64,000 bases of DNA from Scytalidium lignicola. Its lineage: Eukaryota > Ascomycota > Leotiomycetes. The translations under genes and the position numbers were made by a program. The notes below the pieces were generated by a model. It had not been told where the DNA came from, did no database searches, and saw nothing but the letters and a program-made list of their open reading frames with translations. The stretch lies in contig NCSJ02000240.1 in assembly GCA_002812745.2 (NCBI GenBank), forward strand, positions 1 through 64,000, in the 5' to 3' direction. Numbering within the stretch: the first letter of the stretch is position 1; each line of letters opens with the position of its first letter. Shown here in pieces: positions 12,441-24,301 of the stretch.

Positions 12441-13005
12441 TACATTAATTATATATGCACAGNTTTTTTGTTCGCAAAGCTCTAGCATATCTTTCATTGC
12501 CCAAAAGTGGTCGTCACGTTGGTGTGGTCGCCATGTAGGGATGATGAGTAATCCAGTAGACAAAGTTAGTGTTTTTTTGCATACTATTAACATTATGAAT
12601 TTATATTTTAGCTTTTAACGTTAAAACTTGAAATTAGAGGGAGTGTAATATCAACAAATATTAAATAATAAATTTTAGGTATGTAATTAGTTTTTCTTTT
12701 ATACCAAAATTGTTGGCATGGTCACATGCTTTGGAGGGGAAAGGCGGTATTGGGTGGCAGTATTCTTTGGCTTTGTATGTTCGTAGGCAACACCACACAC
12801 TTAGAATCTACGTACCATAATCAATATACGCAATCAACCCCATATATTGGGAACCGTTGCGTCTGATTCACCGAGTGAACCGACNAAAAATTGAAAACTT
12901 TTAAAAAGATATTCTAATAGTAATTTCTAGCGGAATATTTAGGTATTTTATTTGCATCAATAAACACCCCACTCAATTAAACACATCTATATTTTTATAG
13001 TCTTT
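12441..13005. other. gap without a supported gene
   Basis: Composition moves from AT-rich to mixed. The 61-codon frame at 12433-12618 has no motif. This is the 3' side of the MFS gene; I see no clear terminator or repeat. Confidence 0.4.
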
Positions 13006-15041
13006 TCATTCTTCCTTTGTCCCTGCCTCCATACTGTCCTTGGATGCTTCGTTCGAGTTGTAGACTTCGTTCGATTTGTGCTCTGGCATCTCTTCTGACT
13101 TTTCCACTTGTTGCTCGGCTGGCGGCTCAGCTGGAGGCTCAGCTGGTTTCTGCGACTTGACTGATTTCCATTCCGTACCGAGTGCTCCAATCATCGCGAG
13201 GCATCCTAGTGCAACTAAGAGATAGAATGTCTGGGTCACGGATTTGTTGTACACATATAATACGCCGCTAATGAAAGCAGACGGAATCTGCAACACCAAT
13301 TCGGTAGCACCGGTATTGACCACGATGGACGGATCGATTCCAGGAACAGCCACCTGCACACCCTCTCGCAGTCGATTGATAAAAATGTTGTTGGCAATGG
13401 ATAAGAAGATCGTGCCGCCTAGGGCGTTGCCGAACATAACCGTGGAAACTCCCACAGGTATGTCCTGTTGTGCAAGGACGACCTGGACTGATACCATTGG
13501 CTGCTGAATGCCCATACCAGTACCCAGTCCGAATATAACTTGATAACCAATCCAGTGTTTGGCGCTGGACCCAACTTTCAATGTAGTCATTAGACCGGCG
13601 CCAATCGACATCAGAACGCTTGCCAAGATCATGAATGGCGTATAATAACCGATTTTGGTAATGATGGCACCGGTCGAGATGCCGGAAAGGATGGTGGCCA
13701 AGATGGTGGGAAGAAGCATGATACCGGACTTCAAAGGAGTGACCTCTTTAATTGCCTGGAACCATAGAGGAAGCTGGGGAAGTAATACATCAGCCCCGTA
13801 CGGGAGTTGTAGTGATTCAGACTTACATAATAGCTCAGGACGTTTGACGCAGCCGCAGTGCACAAGCCAAACAAAACAGAGAATCCCACAGTCCGCTGTC
13901 GTATGATGCGGAAGGGAACCGTTGCACCATCCTTCTTCCGATGCTGAATCCCCAGAAAAATCAGAAGGGTAATACCGAAAACAACGAACAGTGCAATTAT
14001 CCGACCACTTCTCCATGGATATTTCGATCCGCCCCATTGAAGAGCGAGGAGTAGACACACGATGCTCGGGATTAAAACAGCAGTTCCATGAAGGTCTATG
14101 CTATTCAATTTCTCTTTAAATGTTAATTTTAGCGTTGGTCTATCCGGTGGTTTGAAGAATAACAGAATGACCAGAAAAGAGGCACCGCCAATTGGAAGAT
14201 TGATCCAGAAACACCAGCGCCATGAGACATTTTCTGTGAGAGCACCCCCAATTAACGGTGCAACAACTATCGCCAAACCTTCGGCACCTCCAAGAAGGCC
14301 GCCATATAAGGGACGCAGGTGAAGCGGAATGCTTAGAGATACGAGACTACAGTTCGAGTCAGCCAGCCATGGAAGTATAGGTTTAGAACGATTGAGTGAT
14401 CTCACATTAAAGTACCACCGCCAATTCCTGCGCACCCAATGCCTGCAATCGCGCGACCGACTATGAAGGCAGCCGAAGAGGGAGCGGTTGCACAGACGAG
14501 AGAGCCAAGTTCCAGCAGGCCGATGGCCGTCAAGAAAACTATCTTGACTGAGAAGTAGGTGTATAACTTTCCGAAGAACAGCAGGGTTGAGCATGTCGTC
14601 AGGAGAATGTTGGAAATCAGTATATCAGGCCTGATTTGCAAAGGAATACGATATACTGACTATGCAGAACCATACCACCCGACATCCTCCAGTGCGTGCC
14701 ATTCATCTGTGATCCGGGAGATTGCTGTAGAGATAATTGTTGCATCCTAAGGTAAAGATGGTCAGTCATTAACATCTATTGATCAATGGTGGCTGGCAAG
14801 AGTCTTAACATACTAAACCAGCTATGAAGAGTGCAAGGCCCAATGCTATGCATATGATTTGAAGACGTATGCCACTTGGATAATCGATGGCTGCTTGGCC
14901 TGTGCCGTTACTCGAATACGCAGGTTGGGTGCTCTCTATTTTGCCCGCAGGGTCGGCCTTATTGCCTTCATCGGCTTCACCTCCAACAGACGGCAGAGTG
15001 CCCTGAATTTCAGGGTCATGTTTCTGAGGTGACCCAGTCAT
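13006..15041 (-). CDS. MFS drug/metabolite efflux transporter (DHA2, 14-helix type)
   Basis: Proton-driven plasma-membrane exporter by family. Five exons are inferred: 15041-14814, 14746-14661, 14606-14406, 14346-13827 and 13773-13006. They total 1,803 bases, giving 600 residues with phases that all match, the usual length for this family. Introns at 14747-14813, 14347-14405 and 13774-13826 have good GT...AG ends. The one at 14607-14660 starts GT and has a TACTGAT branch-like site but ends AT instead of AG. Unspliced, it puts a TAG in frame. Family text is clear: [17 protein letters not shown] then [30 protein letters not shown], the motif-C-like [22 protein letters not shown], and [19 protein letters not shown]. 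The C-terminus is a Pro/Glu-rich tail with repeated AEPP. No cluster partner sits next to it; substrate unknown. Confidence 0.85.
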
Positions 15042-15618
15042 TTCGTAACTGGATTAGCCTTCAGCGCAACTGGATTTAGGGGAAGGAAGTCTTTTCGTAA
15101 TATTTGCACGAGAGCGAACGCACTCTACTTGGCATCAGAAGAGATTGCAGGAAGAAAGGGCGTTTTGACAAAAAACATGAGAGCATTGTAGGTGGGTACT
15201 GATTGGAAGGGTCTTTGTTTGCACCTTTAGCCTGATCAGGCATTTTGTTACAAGGTAGTAATGCAGGGGTGGACAACCTTACGCAAAGAGATAAGGTATA
15301 CAGTAAATTTTAAGGGCCAATGTACTATACTTATCACCATGGCGTGTAGTCATCATCGTCGTACAGCTAAGTGCAGGTGTCAAGTGGTAACTGACAGGCG
15401 AGTGCTGACAGTTAGGGTTCGAAGTACGTAAGTACTCAAAAAGATAGTGAGCAGCCTGAAAATTTAGTGGATGAATACTTGAAGATTAGTGATTCTCAGC
15501 CTAGAGATTGGCGATCATAAGCCTGAAATTTGGCTTAAAGGGATCTTCGGTTAGTGGCCGGGTGCCCTGGAAAATCAGTGGTCGACGCCATGAAAGATCG
15601 TGCTGCAGTTCCGCACTC
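15042..15618. other. upstream region of the MFS gene, no gene seen
   Basis: Mixed composition. The short frames on both strands (15076-15276, 15535-15756) have no motif; the second lies partly in the neighbouring transposon's inverted repeat. The MFS promoter should be here, but I cannot point to a specific site. Confidence 0.4.
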
Positions 15619-15620
15619 TA

Positions 15621-18018
15621 ATAGTTGGTGGGCGCTCGGACGGTGGGAAATTTTCGCTACCAACCACCTAGGGGTGGTTGGCACATTTTTTCTCGTCACC
15701 TCAAAAAATCTCGTCACCTTTCGCGAACCCCAAACATTAAAATCACGTACCTTCATTACGCGTTTATACTATTAACACCATACAATTTTCAATTGATATA
15801 CTTCTCAAAATGCCAAGGACTTACTCCACAATGATCGACCAGCAATTGGATAAAGCTATCGAATGGTATTTCAATAATCAAGACTCTGAGGATCAAGCTA
15901 CTATTACAGCTACCGTACGTCTATTCAACCTCAAGATCAACACACTCCGCAAAGCCATCCAACGTCGTTCAGCACCTGTACAGAGGCCTTAAAGGCATGC
16001 AGGACAGTCTCCTTTCTTGAAGCCTCACCAAATCAAAGCATTATACTCCCATATTAAAACACAAGCATATGATGGCAACCTATTGAATAGGGCTATACTT
16101 CTTAGGGCAGCAAAACACCTTCATGGAGATGATGTAGAACCATCTATACAGTGGATATGCAACTTCTTAAAATCACATTCTGAATTCTATATAATCACAA
16201 CTAAACCAATTGAAAAAGAACGAATTCAAGCACAAGATAAGGAGGTTATAAAATGATGGTTTCTGAAATATATTGATTTGTGGCTAGAAAATAAGGTCTG
16301 AAGAGAGAATATTTACAATATGGACGAAACAAGCTTTAAGATTGATGTTGTAGAAGGAGAACAGGTTATTGTACTAGTAAAGATTAAAGAGGTATTAGAG
16401 ATTAATATATTTGAATAGTACATTACTTTACTAATAAATTATTAACTTTATGAAGGTACCTTTTAAAATCGCAAATCTCTTATAATTATAGAATGTGTAA
16501 CTGCCGATGGAAATGCTCTTATTCTACTAGTCATCCTTGTAGAAGGCACATGGATTATAGAGAATTAGGTTTAAGAAAACCTTCTTAGAGATGTACTTAT
16601 GCTTCTTACTCCTTTAGGCTATACTAATAATGAAATTGGAATTCATTAGCTTTAACATTTTATTTAGTTCTCAAGAGCAAAGAAGGGAGTTTTTGATTTA
16701 AAAAAGTCAAAAATATATTGATTCTAATACAAATCAACTTATTAAGATAAAGCTTCTTCTTCTAGATAGCCATAAATCTTATGAATCACTTGAGTTTTTA
16801 GAATTGGCTAATCAGTATCATATTATCCCTTTACACTTTCCTTCATATCTTATCCATATTCTTCAACCTTTAGATGTTAAAATATTCTGGCCATATAAGC
16901 ATAACCACAAGAAAGCTATATATCAAGTACTTCAGTGTTTAGAGCTAGAATACACAGTTATTTCCTTTCTTTGTGATCTACATCAGATTCAAGAACAAAC
17001 CTTCTAACAAGATATTATACAATATACTTTCTGCAATAATAGTATATGGCTAATCAACGTTCNAAAAAGCACTTATTCAACTTCAATTATATGCTATTCC
17101 TGAGTATTCAGTAAAGCTAATGTTATCAACACTTCCATCTACGCTTAGAACTGTACAGCACAGTATTCAAGCGCTTGAGGAGCTTAAAGACTATATTCCA
17201 GAAGTATTCTCTAGTCCTTCTGCACAGCATTTCTTATTAACTCTTAAGGGTACTAAATATACTCTTGAATTGGTTGATTTAACTCGATTTAAGCAAGCTA
17301 TTACTATATTAGCCTGGAAACAATTAACAGATGCTAAGGCAAGAAGTAGAAAAAGAGTAATATAGTCTAGAAATGGAGAGAATCTTTTTGACCTTCATAA
17401 GTTAATTGGAATAAAGAAAAAGGAAGAAAAAGAAGCTTTAGAGAAACAAGCCAAAACTCTACAGAAAAAGCAAGAATCAATACTGTGAAAAGTATATTTA
17501 GAGGATTTGAAGACTTAGAAGGCAAAAGAGAAAGTACACAAAGCTACAATTGCATACATTACAAAATACAAGAAAACCAGGTACTACCTTGTACTATTAA
17601 AGTTATTAGTGGAAACACCAAATAAACCAATTGATCCAGTTACAATTAAAGCACCTACAACTATATTAGATGGCGATAACAACGATGATATCAATATAAT
17701 ATTAAAAAGCACATATATAAGGAGGTCAATTTCAACTATAAATGACCTTATTATTGGAGAAACTACTACTAAATTAGAGTAAGAATCAGGAGTTAGTAAA
17801 CCGTCATGGATGGATCAAGATTTTGTAGAATTAGAATAATATTTTCATCGTAACATAGGTAATTTTCTCTGTTTAGATAGAAATTGTATAGCAAGTTGTA
17901 TGGGTCGGCTATCTCGCGAAAGGTGACGAGATTTTTTGAGGTGACGAGAAAAATGTGCCAACCACCCCTAGGTGGTTGGTAGCGAAAATTTCCCACCGTC
18001 CGAGCGCCCACCAACTAT
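15621..18018 (+). mobile_element. pogo-like DNA transposon with long TIRs and TA duplication
   Basis: The ends at 15621-15726 and 17914-18018 are inverted repeats of 106 and 105 bases, starting ATAGTTGGTGGGCGCTCGG, and differ by one T in a T run. Each end is flanked by TA (15619-15620 and 18019-18020), the target duplication typical of Tc1/mariner/pogo elements. The element is 2,398 bases and encloses a decayed transposase in the plus direction. The TIRs also contain a short internal palindrome, CCACCTAGGGGTGG. The near-perfect ends suggest recent insertion or conversion, at odds with the decayed interior. Confidence 0.85.
15810..17365 (+). pseudogene. pogo-type transposase, broken
   Basis: The first frame, starting MPRTYSTMIDQQLDKAIEWY, has the look of the psq-type helix-turn-helix at the N-terminus of pogo transposases. 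After a stop, KPHQIKALYSHIKTQAYDG begins the CENP-B-type DNA-binding part. IYNMDETSFKIDVVEGEQV holds the first catalytic Asp (usually NMDETGF.IG). A later frame contains FPSYLIHILQPLDVKIFWPYK, the conserved LQPLDV motif. The last frame (17120-17365) is a C-terminal tail of the kind these proteins carry. At least several stops and frame changes separate the parts, so no active enzyme can be made. The second catalytic Asp region near 16760 reads LLLDSHKSYES, so that Asp is present. Confidence 0.75.
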
Positions 18019-18020
18019 TA

Positions 18021-19186
18021 GCGGTCAAGTGAATGCAAACAGAACTGCACAGTCAACAGAAGCCCCTTGTCTGGTGGCAGCGTCTCAAAGTGGGGTCTAT
18101 AAAGTCTGTTCTCAGACGCCCGTAGGTGGGTCAGAGATCAGTTTGTATATTATTCAGTGCCCTTCAGTGTCCTTCAGTCACTATTTTGCGCTACATCAAC
18201 TACTACTTTCTAATGGAAGGCATGCCCGTGGCATTTATTTTGTTAAACATATGTTGGCACTTCATTTTTTTTTCAAGGACAGAACGTGTCCTCTGCCAGA
18301 GTTACGTATCTAGTTCGGAAAACTGCCTATAGAAGTAACCGTAACATAGATGCCTCTACATAGCGCTAGCTAAAAAGAATATGGGTTCAACAAGATTCTG
18401 CGAAGTCTGGTAAAGTGGGCTCGGCCCGACCCTCGAGTTCCCGCTGTATTTCGTTTGGTATCGATTAGGAAATAACATTAACCCAAAAACGGCAACACAT
18501 AGGGTTGCTACAGTACTGAAATGTTACATGGAGGCTGGCAGCTATAAAGAATTACCTATTGCTGTAGGACATCATAGGTATGATTGGTAAGGATGGATTC
18601 GTTTCACCATGAACAGTCCTAGCCTAACTTAATTCTACAATTTTCCCGACCTGCCGTGCCAACAAGAGCAGCCAACGAATAGGAGCCATACTAGCTCTAT
18701 TCTATTGCAATGCTGGGTTGCTATAGCTCAAGTCTGTGGCCAATGATTTCTTCTGATCTGGGATAAACACAGGGCTGTTCACATCTAAATACGTCTTTGA
18801 AAACTGCTTATATCATGATCCTGTTATTTATTAACTATCTCTTCCTACAATGCTTAGAGCTTTAATGTCGCCAGTTCTGGTAATTAAGCGGGAATTGCGT
18901 TACAATAGGCAGTTGGTAATTCCCTGACTAATACGGAGTAAACCTCCTTGCACCACCCTATAACGTTACCGATATATAGAAGATCGGCCATGCAACTGCT
19001 CGTATCCAGCAATTCTTGGTCGTAGTTTAATAACGGACACGAGATGTATCGTCCCTGGTAAGACTATCATGATTGCCAGCGATATATTATAGAGCCGGCC
19101 TAGGGTTCGTAATGCTTCTCGCAGCTCTGTTAACATTTCTGTTCTTCCTCCCTGATTCCACAGGCTCAAATACTGTATCTTCAAAT
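18021..19186. other. intergenic region upstream of the sedolisin gene
   Basis: About 1.1 kb without a recognisable gene. Short frames at 17972-18332 lack motifs. It probably holds the promoter of the peptidase gene; no specific binding site is evident to me. Confidence 0.4.
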
Positions 19187-21151
19187 ATGAGACCGATCCT
19201 ATTATTTTCTTTCGCGGTGACTGCTCTCGCGGCACACTCGTCGGTGCCACGGAAGACATTCGACTACGTACTGCACGAAGAACGGCACCAACCACTATCA
19301 TCACGATGGGAAAAGCGTTCTGCCATAGAATTGAATGTGGAGGAACCCACAGTATTTACTATGCGCATTGCTATCAAACATAAGAACTTGCATTTAGCAG
19401 AGAGCCATGTCCTAGGAGTGTCTCATCCTGACTCTGCGTCGTTCGGGCAGCACTGGACAACGGATCGAATAGCCAAAGAATTTGCTCCTTCGGACGAGTC
19501 TCTCGCCGCTGTCACTAATTGGTTGGTAGAAGAGGGTGTGCCGGAAGAACGAATATCTCTCTCCTCTGACAAGAGCTGGATCAAGCTGCAAACTACCTTT
19601 CAGGAAGCCCAAGATCTCTTGAGGACACAGTATCATGTGTTTGAAGGCACGGCCACCAGTCATAAGCACGTTGCCTGCGATGCATATTACGTTCCAGACT
19701 TTGTCCAGCCACACATTGACTTTATTACTCCTACGATTCACAGAACTGGAGAACCAATGGTAAAGCGCATGACCGCCACTGACCCTCATCTTGGCCCTGA
19801 GCGCCTATCCCCCCTCGATGATGAGCTACAGTTTTCCTCTGGTGATCTTTCGATATGCAATCAGACAGTGACCCCGGATTGCATCCGTGCTTTGTACAAT
19901 ATACCCATTCCAACTTCTTCTAATCCAAAGAACTCGCTGGGTGTTGTAGAGCTCAATCAACTCTCGCAATATTCCCAGGTTGATCTAGACATGTTCTTCC
20001 AAAACTTCACGAAGCCTCTGGTTGGACGTCCGCCCAAGATGATCTCTATCGATGGCGGAGACTCCAGGTATACGGGCCCATTCACGATGTATGGGGACCT
20101 GGCTGAAGCAGATATGGACTTGGAGCTCACTATGTCACTGACGTATCCTCTAAACGTGACCATCTATGCTGTAGGAGACAATTATATTGGTGGTCAGTTC
20201 GATACCTGGCTCGACGCCCTAGACGGCTCCTACTGCTCGTTTGAAGGTGGTGATGTTCCTGGCATCGACCCCATCTACCCAGACAACTCGACGGAGGTGC
20301 CTGGCAATGGAGTCCCATACAACCAATCGGCAGACTGTGGCACTGCGAGATCTTCTTACGTGTACTCTCTATCTCTGGCATCAACTGAAGAACCATCCTC
20401 AGTGGCATACCAGGATCGAATGTGCACTGAGTTTATGAAGCTAACTCTCCAAGGCTCGACATTTCTATTCGCATCGGATGACTACGGCGTAGGAGGCCCT
20501 CAGGCTGTCGGATGTGGAGGGCCAAATGGTACCTCCTTCACTCCCGCCTTTCCGGCCACCTGCCCTTGGGTAACAGCAGTTGGTGGCTCTGCTATTAATT
20601 TCGGAAATACCGTCTATGACCCCGAGACTAGTTATGGCGGCAGTGGTGGTGGATTTAGTAATATCTTCCCAATGCCTGACTACCAGTCAGAGGCAGTGCT
20701 GAATTGGTTCAAGAATAACCCAACTAACTACCCCCCTGGTACCTTTAATGATAGTCGCCAGGCCAGAGGAATCCCAGATATGGCTGCCAATGCATGGCAA
20801 ATCCTCGTGGTATCCAGCGGATATGCTGGAACGCTGGGGGGAACATCTGCCGCGGTATGTATTTGTCTATGGAAGGGGGAACTTTTCAAGACTAACATGA
20901 AGCAGGTACCCATTGTTGCGTCAATATTTGCTCTTATTAATAACGCTCGGTTAGACGCCGGCAAAGTTCCAGTGGGCTTCATCAATCCGGTTATTTATGC
21001 AAATCCTCAAGCATTTAACGATATTACGACAGGTGATAATCCTGGGTGTGGAACGAATGGATTCAATGCCACTGAGGGATGGGACCCAGTCACTGGATTG
21101 GGAACTCCAAATTATAAGAAGTTGTTGAAGGTATTCATGGCATTACCATGA
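19187..21151 (+). CDS. secreted serine-carboxyl peptidase, sedolisin family S53
   Basis: Tripeptidyl-peptidase-like enzyme that would act outside the cell at acid pH, by family. I prefer the ATG at 19187 over the in-frame 19073 because it gives a clean signal peptide, MRPILLFSFAVTALAAHS. Next comes the pro-kumamolisin inhibitory propeptide (about residues 35-190, FTMRIAIKHKN...), then the catalytic domain. Candidate catalytic residues are E307 and D311 in AEADMDLEL, oxyanion D432 in FASDDYGVGG and S554 in GGTSAA. A calcium-site-like end, FNDITTGDNPGCG...GWDPVTGLGTP, closes the protein. A 51-base intron at 20855-20905 (GTATGT...GCAG) is inferred: removing it joins GGTSAA to VPIVASIFALIN, as in relatives. 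Its length divides by three and has no stop, so the frame stays open either way. The spliced product is about 637 residues, normal for the family, with several N-glycosylation sites. Confidence 0.9.
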   Translation: MRPILLFSFAVTALAAHSSVPRKTFDYVLHEERHQPLSSRWEKRSAIELNVEEPTVFTMRIAIKHKNLHLAESHVLGVSHPDSASFGQHWTTDRIAKEFAPSDESLAAVTNWLVEEGVPEERISLSSDKSWIKLQTTFQEAQDLLRTQYHVFEGTATSHKHVACDAYYVPDFVQPHIDFITPTIHRTGEPMVKRMTATDPHLGPERLSPLDDELQFSSGDLSICNQTVTPDCIRALYNIPIPTSSNPKNSLGVVELNQLSQYSQVDLDMFFQNFTKPLVGRPPKMISIDGGDSRYTGPFTMYGDLAEADMDLELTMSLTYPLNVTIYAVGDNYIGGQFDTWLDALDGSYCSFEGGDVPGIDPIYPDNSTEVPGNGVPYNQSADCGTARSSYVYSLSLASTEEPSSVAYQDRMCTEFMKLTLQGSTFLFASDDYGVGGPQAVGCGGPNGTSFTPAFPATCPWVTAVGGSAINFGNTVYDPETSYGGSGGGFSNIFPMPDYQSEAVLNWFKNNPTNYPPGTFNDSRQARGIPDMAANAWQILVVSSGYAGTLGGTSAAVCICLWKGELFKTNMKQVPIVASIFALINNARLDAGKVPVGFINPVIYANPQAFNDITTGDNPGCGTNGFNATEGWDPVTGLGTPNYKKLLKVFMALP

Positions 21152-21849
21152 TCATTGTATATAGCCGTATGTTATTTAGAATGTTAGATGGAATGTCGTA
21201 TTATCAAGTGTGGTAATGCCATTTTTTATCGTCACTGCCTTTCAATTATAGCGGTAATGATATGAATGAGAGACCTTGAGTGGTGGATGATATCTATGGA
21301 GTCTCCGCGCCGCTGAACCGCAAACTCTAAGTTAAACCTCATCAAATTAGGCAGATATAAAACTATGATAGTCGGCTGGAAAGAGTCGAAGCAAACGGAT
21401 GCTTAGCAGTGTATGGAGAGTTGCATACTGCTACTATACGCATTCATTAACATAATATTGTATGGAGGTATATCAAGGCCAGAAGCTCTAGTGAAACTCA
21501 CTAGAGAAGGGGAGCTTTTAAGACAATTACTAGCAAAGTGTTGAAAGCCGCTACTAATCCACAAATTAAAATCTGCTAGAAGAATAATAATTCAAATTAA
21601 ATTTATAAATTCGTAAATCTTCATATAACTTTTTCTACACGTGTAATAGAACAAACTAACATCATGCCCGATTCGTGCTCGGACTTTTGATAATACTATT
21701 AAATCTAAATTCTACTATCATATAAAGAGATTCTCTTAAAAGTTCTTTCATTTCAAAATCTTACTCTAATATCATATTATTCTCTGTACCCTTAGTTCTC
21801 CTGCGATCTGACCTTTGAAACTTAATTGTTGTTTCAAGTTTTTCCGCTG
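21152..21849. other. region between two convergent genes
   Basis: About 700 bases between the peptidase stop and the regulator stop; contains 3' ends only. AGCTCTAGTGAAACTCACTAGAG at about 21485 can form a small hairpin. Nothing else noted. Confidence 0.4.
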
Positions 21850-24301
21850 CTAAAGGAATACAACGTCTTGTGGCAATCCCATGCCAAACAGGTTCATAAA
21901 ATCCAAGTCAAAATTCCCAGAGAAGTTTGCTGGATCGTTATCCCCCGCTGCCATCTCTATTGAAGCAAGGAAGCTCTGCATGTCATCGTCAATAAACTCT
22001 GTTTGAGAGGAATTTATTGCTCCTCCCACGATACTACCAACACTATTTTCATTTGTGCTAGTATTGTTCTTGTTACTGTTGTTACTGCTGTCCCCTTGGG
22101 CATTTTTCTGCTGGATTTGGGCCCGCACCCGCTGGATCAAGGCAATATACTTGGCAGCCAGCGAGCTGGATTTACTTACCGACTTCATGAATTCCATGCC
22201 TAACTCTAGCGATTCGTTTTCCAGTTCGAGTCCTAGGAGCTGTAATTTGAATTTATCCATTGTATGGAGATGGAGTAGTACACCCATTGATACAAACATA
22301 TCTGTAGTTTTATCTATTAGGATTATCTTTTTTATAGTTACCGGACTAAATAATTCGTAAGGAAGTGACGTACAGTGTAGGTTATAACACAATGAGTTGA
22401 GAAGGCGTCGGTGGTACTTGTCATAAATTAGTCGTATGGTCTCTTGAGCAGCAGATATGCAAGCCCGAGAACCGGCAATGGCTACAGATCGGAAGAAATC
22501 ATCAGTGATATCTTCTCGACTAAATATCATAAGCAGTTGTCGTTGTAAAAGGACACGTATTTGTAGATATCTGGGCTATGTGTTAAAACTTGCAGAATTC
22601 TAGAACGACGTCAAACAATTTACCTGACATATGTAACAAGTTGTTGGCGTTGGAATACGTGGCCTTGTGGAATGTCAGACTCGAGCCGGATGTGTGTTGG
22701 CACGTCACTCCACCATGATTGCAACTCGCCATCTAACAGTACGGCGTGGCCCAGAATATAAGATTGCCGAGAACCGGCGGGTAATAGGCTGTCTTGTGGT
22801 GCTTTCTTCCTAGCCAGGTAGAGATCTTGCAGGATGTGATCAATAACCTGAGACAATATAATAGTATGATTAAAGAATGGGATTGTAGATGGATGTCCGG
22901 CTGGCTGTCGAGGAGTCGAGCCGTTGTTGTGGACGTATTGGTCGTCAACTGCCAGTGGCAAAGGGATATCAAATCGGGATGCTTGCATTAATGGTGGGCG
23001 TCCAAACTTCATGCTCAATGTTCGGTCGAAAATAAAACACCCCCACCAAACTCTCTTTCTGGTTTCCTTCTCCACAGTATTAAGACGCAACTCTTCAGGG
23101 TTTAAATGAAGGCCGATGCTAACGGCCGTCTGTATCATTAGCCCAGCAAGGCTCCAACACTCATTCAAGTACAGTGATCCTTGTAGGTGATGACACAAGA
23201 GAAGTAAAGCCTGGACAAACTCCATATTGCCACTTTTTAGGACATGGGACAAGAGGATGTCTCGTGATTGCTCTACAAAATGAGACGAAGTATCCAGCAC
23301 CTCCCCTTTCGGGATTACTTTGCAAAATTCACAGCCATGTGCAAAAACTGCGTTAAGGAGCGCATACCATGATGGACGAAAAGTTGATTCAGATACAGCA
23401 TCCCACATTTTCTCATACTTGGCTCTGAAGCTCGGTTCGTGGATGAATGGATAATGGGGGTTATAGAAATCGAAAAATTCATCAACCAAGGCATCAGTTA
23501 GATGACGGTTCGGGAGACTATAATGTGGATCACGTCCTCCTCCTCCTGAGATACGAACAGGAACTTCAGGTGACTGCACTCCATGGGAACTGGCTAGCCC
23601 TTGGCTTTGCTTGGTCGGTGGATTTAATATCTTGTCTTGTTGGTATTCCGGTGAAACTTTTGATACCAAGGCAAAAGCTGAAGAATCTCCAAAGTATCCT
23701 GACGAATCAGAGTCTCCAGGCGATGAGGCTCTGGAGTCAACGGTGTGGAGTTCGGAAGGGATACCCGACTGAGTGGCATTGGAGTGATACAGTTGTGTAT
23801 CGCTAGATGACCCGGTAGCTTCATCGCTATGTACTGGATCTGTGGCTATGCTCCAGGTGAGATTCAAGCCTTGTTTACTCTGGTTAGAAGCGAAAGAGGA
23901 AAGAGGTAGTGTGGATTCTTGAGTTTGTGACTGCTGTCGTTGTTGTCTTTTAGATCGGCGCCGGTTATGCTGCTCTCCAGAGTCGATATGCTTATCCTGA
24001 ACGCTGGCTATGGTAGGATGGCAGACACTACAGACAATTAGCTCTTGGTCAGCATTAGCAAAAGCAAAATACATAATGCTCACCCATCCGCGGGTGTTGC
24101 CCTGGTCAAGTCCGCGAGATATTGACATGTAACCCAGCGGCTCTTGCAGGATCCACACTCGGGTCTTCCGCCATCACAGCGGTTTTTCCTCTTTTGACAA
24201 CTCAAGCAGGCCCGACCCGATGGAAGCCTCGGTTTTCTAATTCTATTTTCAAACATGGTTCTTGCATCGTATAAATTGACATGCGATGATGTGTGGTACA
24301 A
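21850..24301 (-). CDS. Zn2Cys6 fungal transcription factor
   Basis: Nuclear DNA-binding regulator. Three exons are inferred: 24301-24084, 24027-22624 and 22570-21850. They total 2,343 bases, or 780 residues, with matching phases. Introns 24028-24083 (GTGAGC...TGTAG) and 22571-22623 (GTAAAT...CCCAG) are both phase 2. Residues 32-59 have the binuclear cluster C-x2-C-x6-C-x6-C-x2-C-x6-C (CLSCQKRKNRC...CGSC). A Gln/Ser-rich linker follows. The fungal_trans domain starts near LVDEFFDFYNPHYPFIHEPS and includes the typical RKRVWWGCFIFDR block. The C-terminus is Asn/Ser-rich and ends in an acidic stretch like an activation region. It is tail-to-tail with the sedolisin gene, which is only weak evidence that it controls it. 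Target genes are unknown. Confidence 0.88.

Noticed and set aside
12987..14594. Extra frames overlapping the MFS gene (12987-13190, 13244-13507, 13655-13906)
   Set aside because: Shadows of the spliced MFS coding sequence; family text lies only in the chosen frames.
15535..15834. Short frames on both strands at the left pogo TIR
   Set aside because: Mirror-image frames produced by the inverted repeat; the same text appears at the right TIR.
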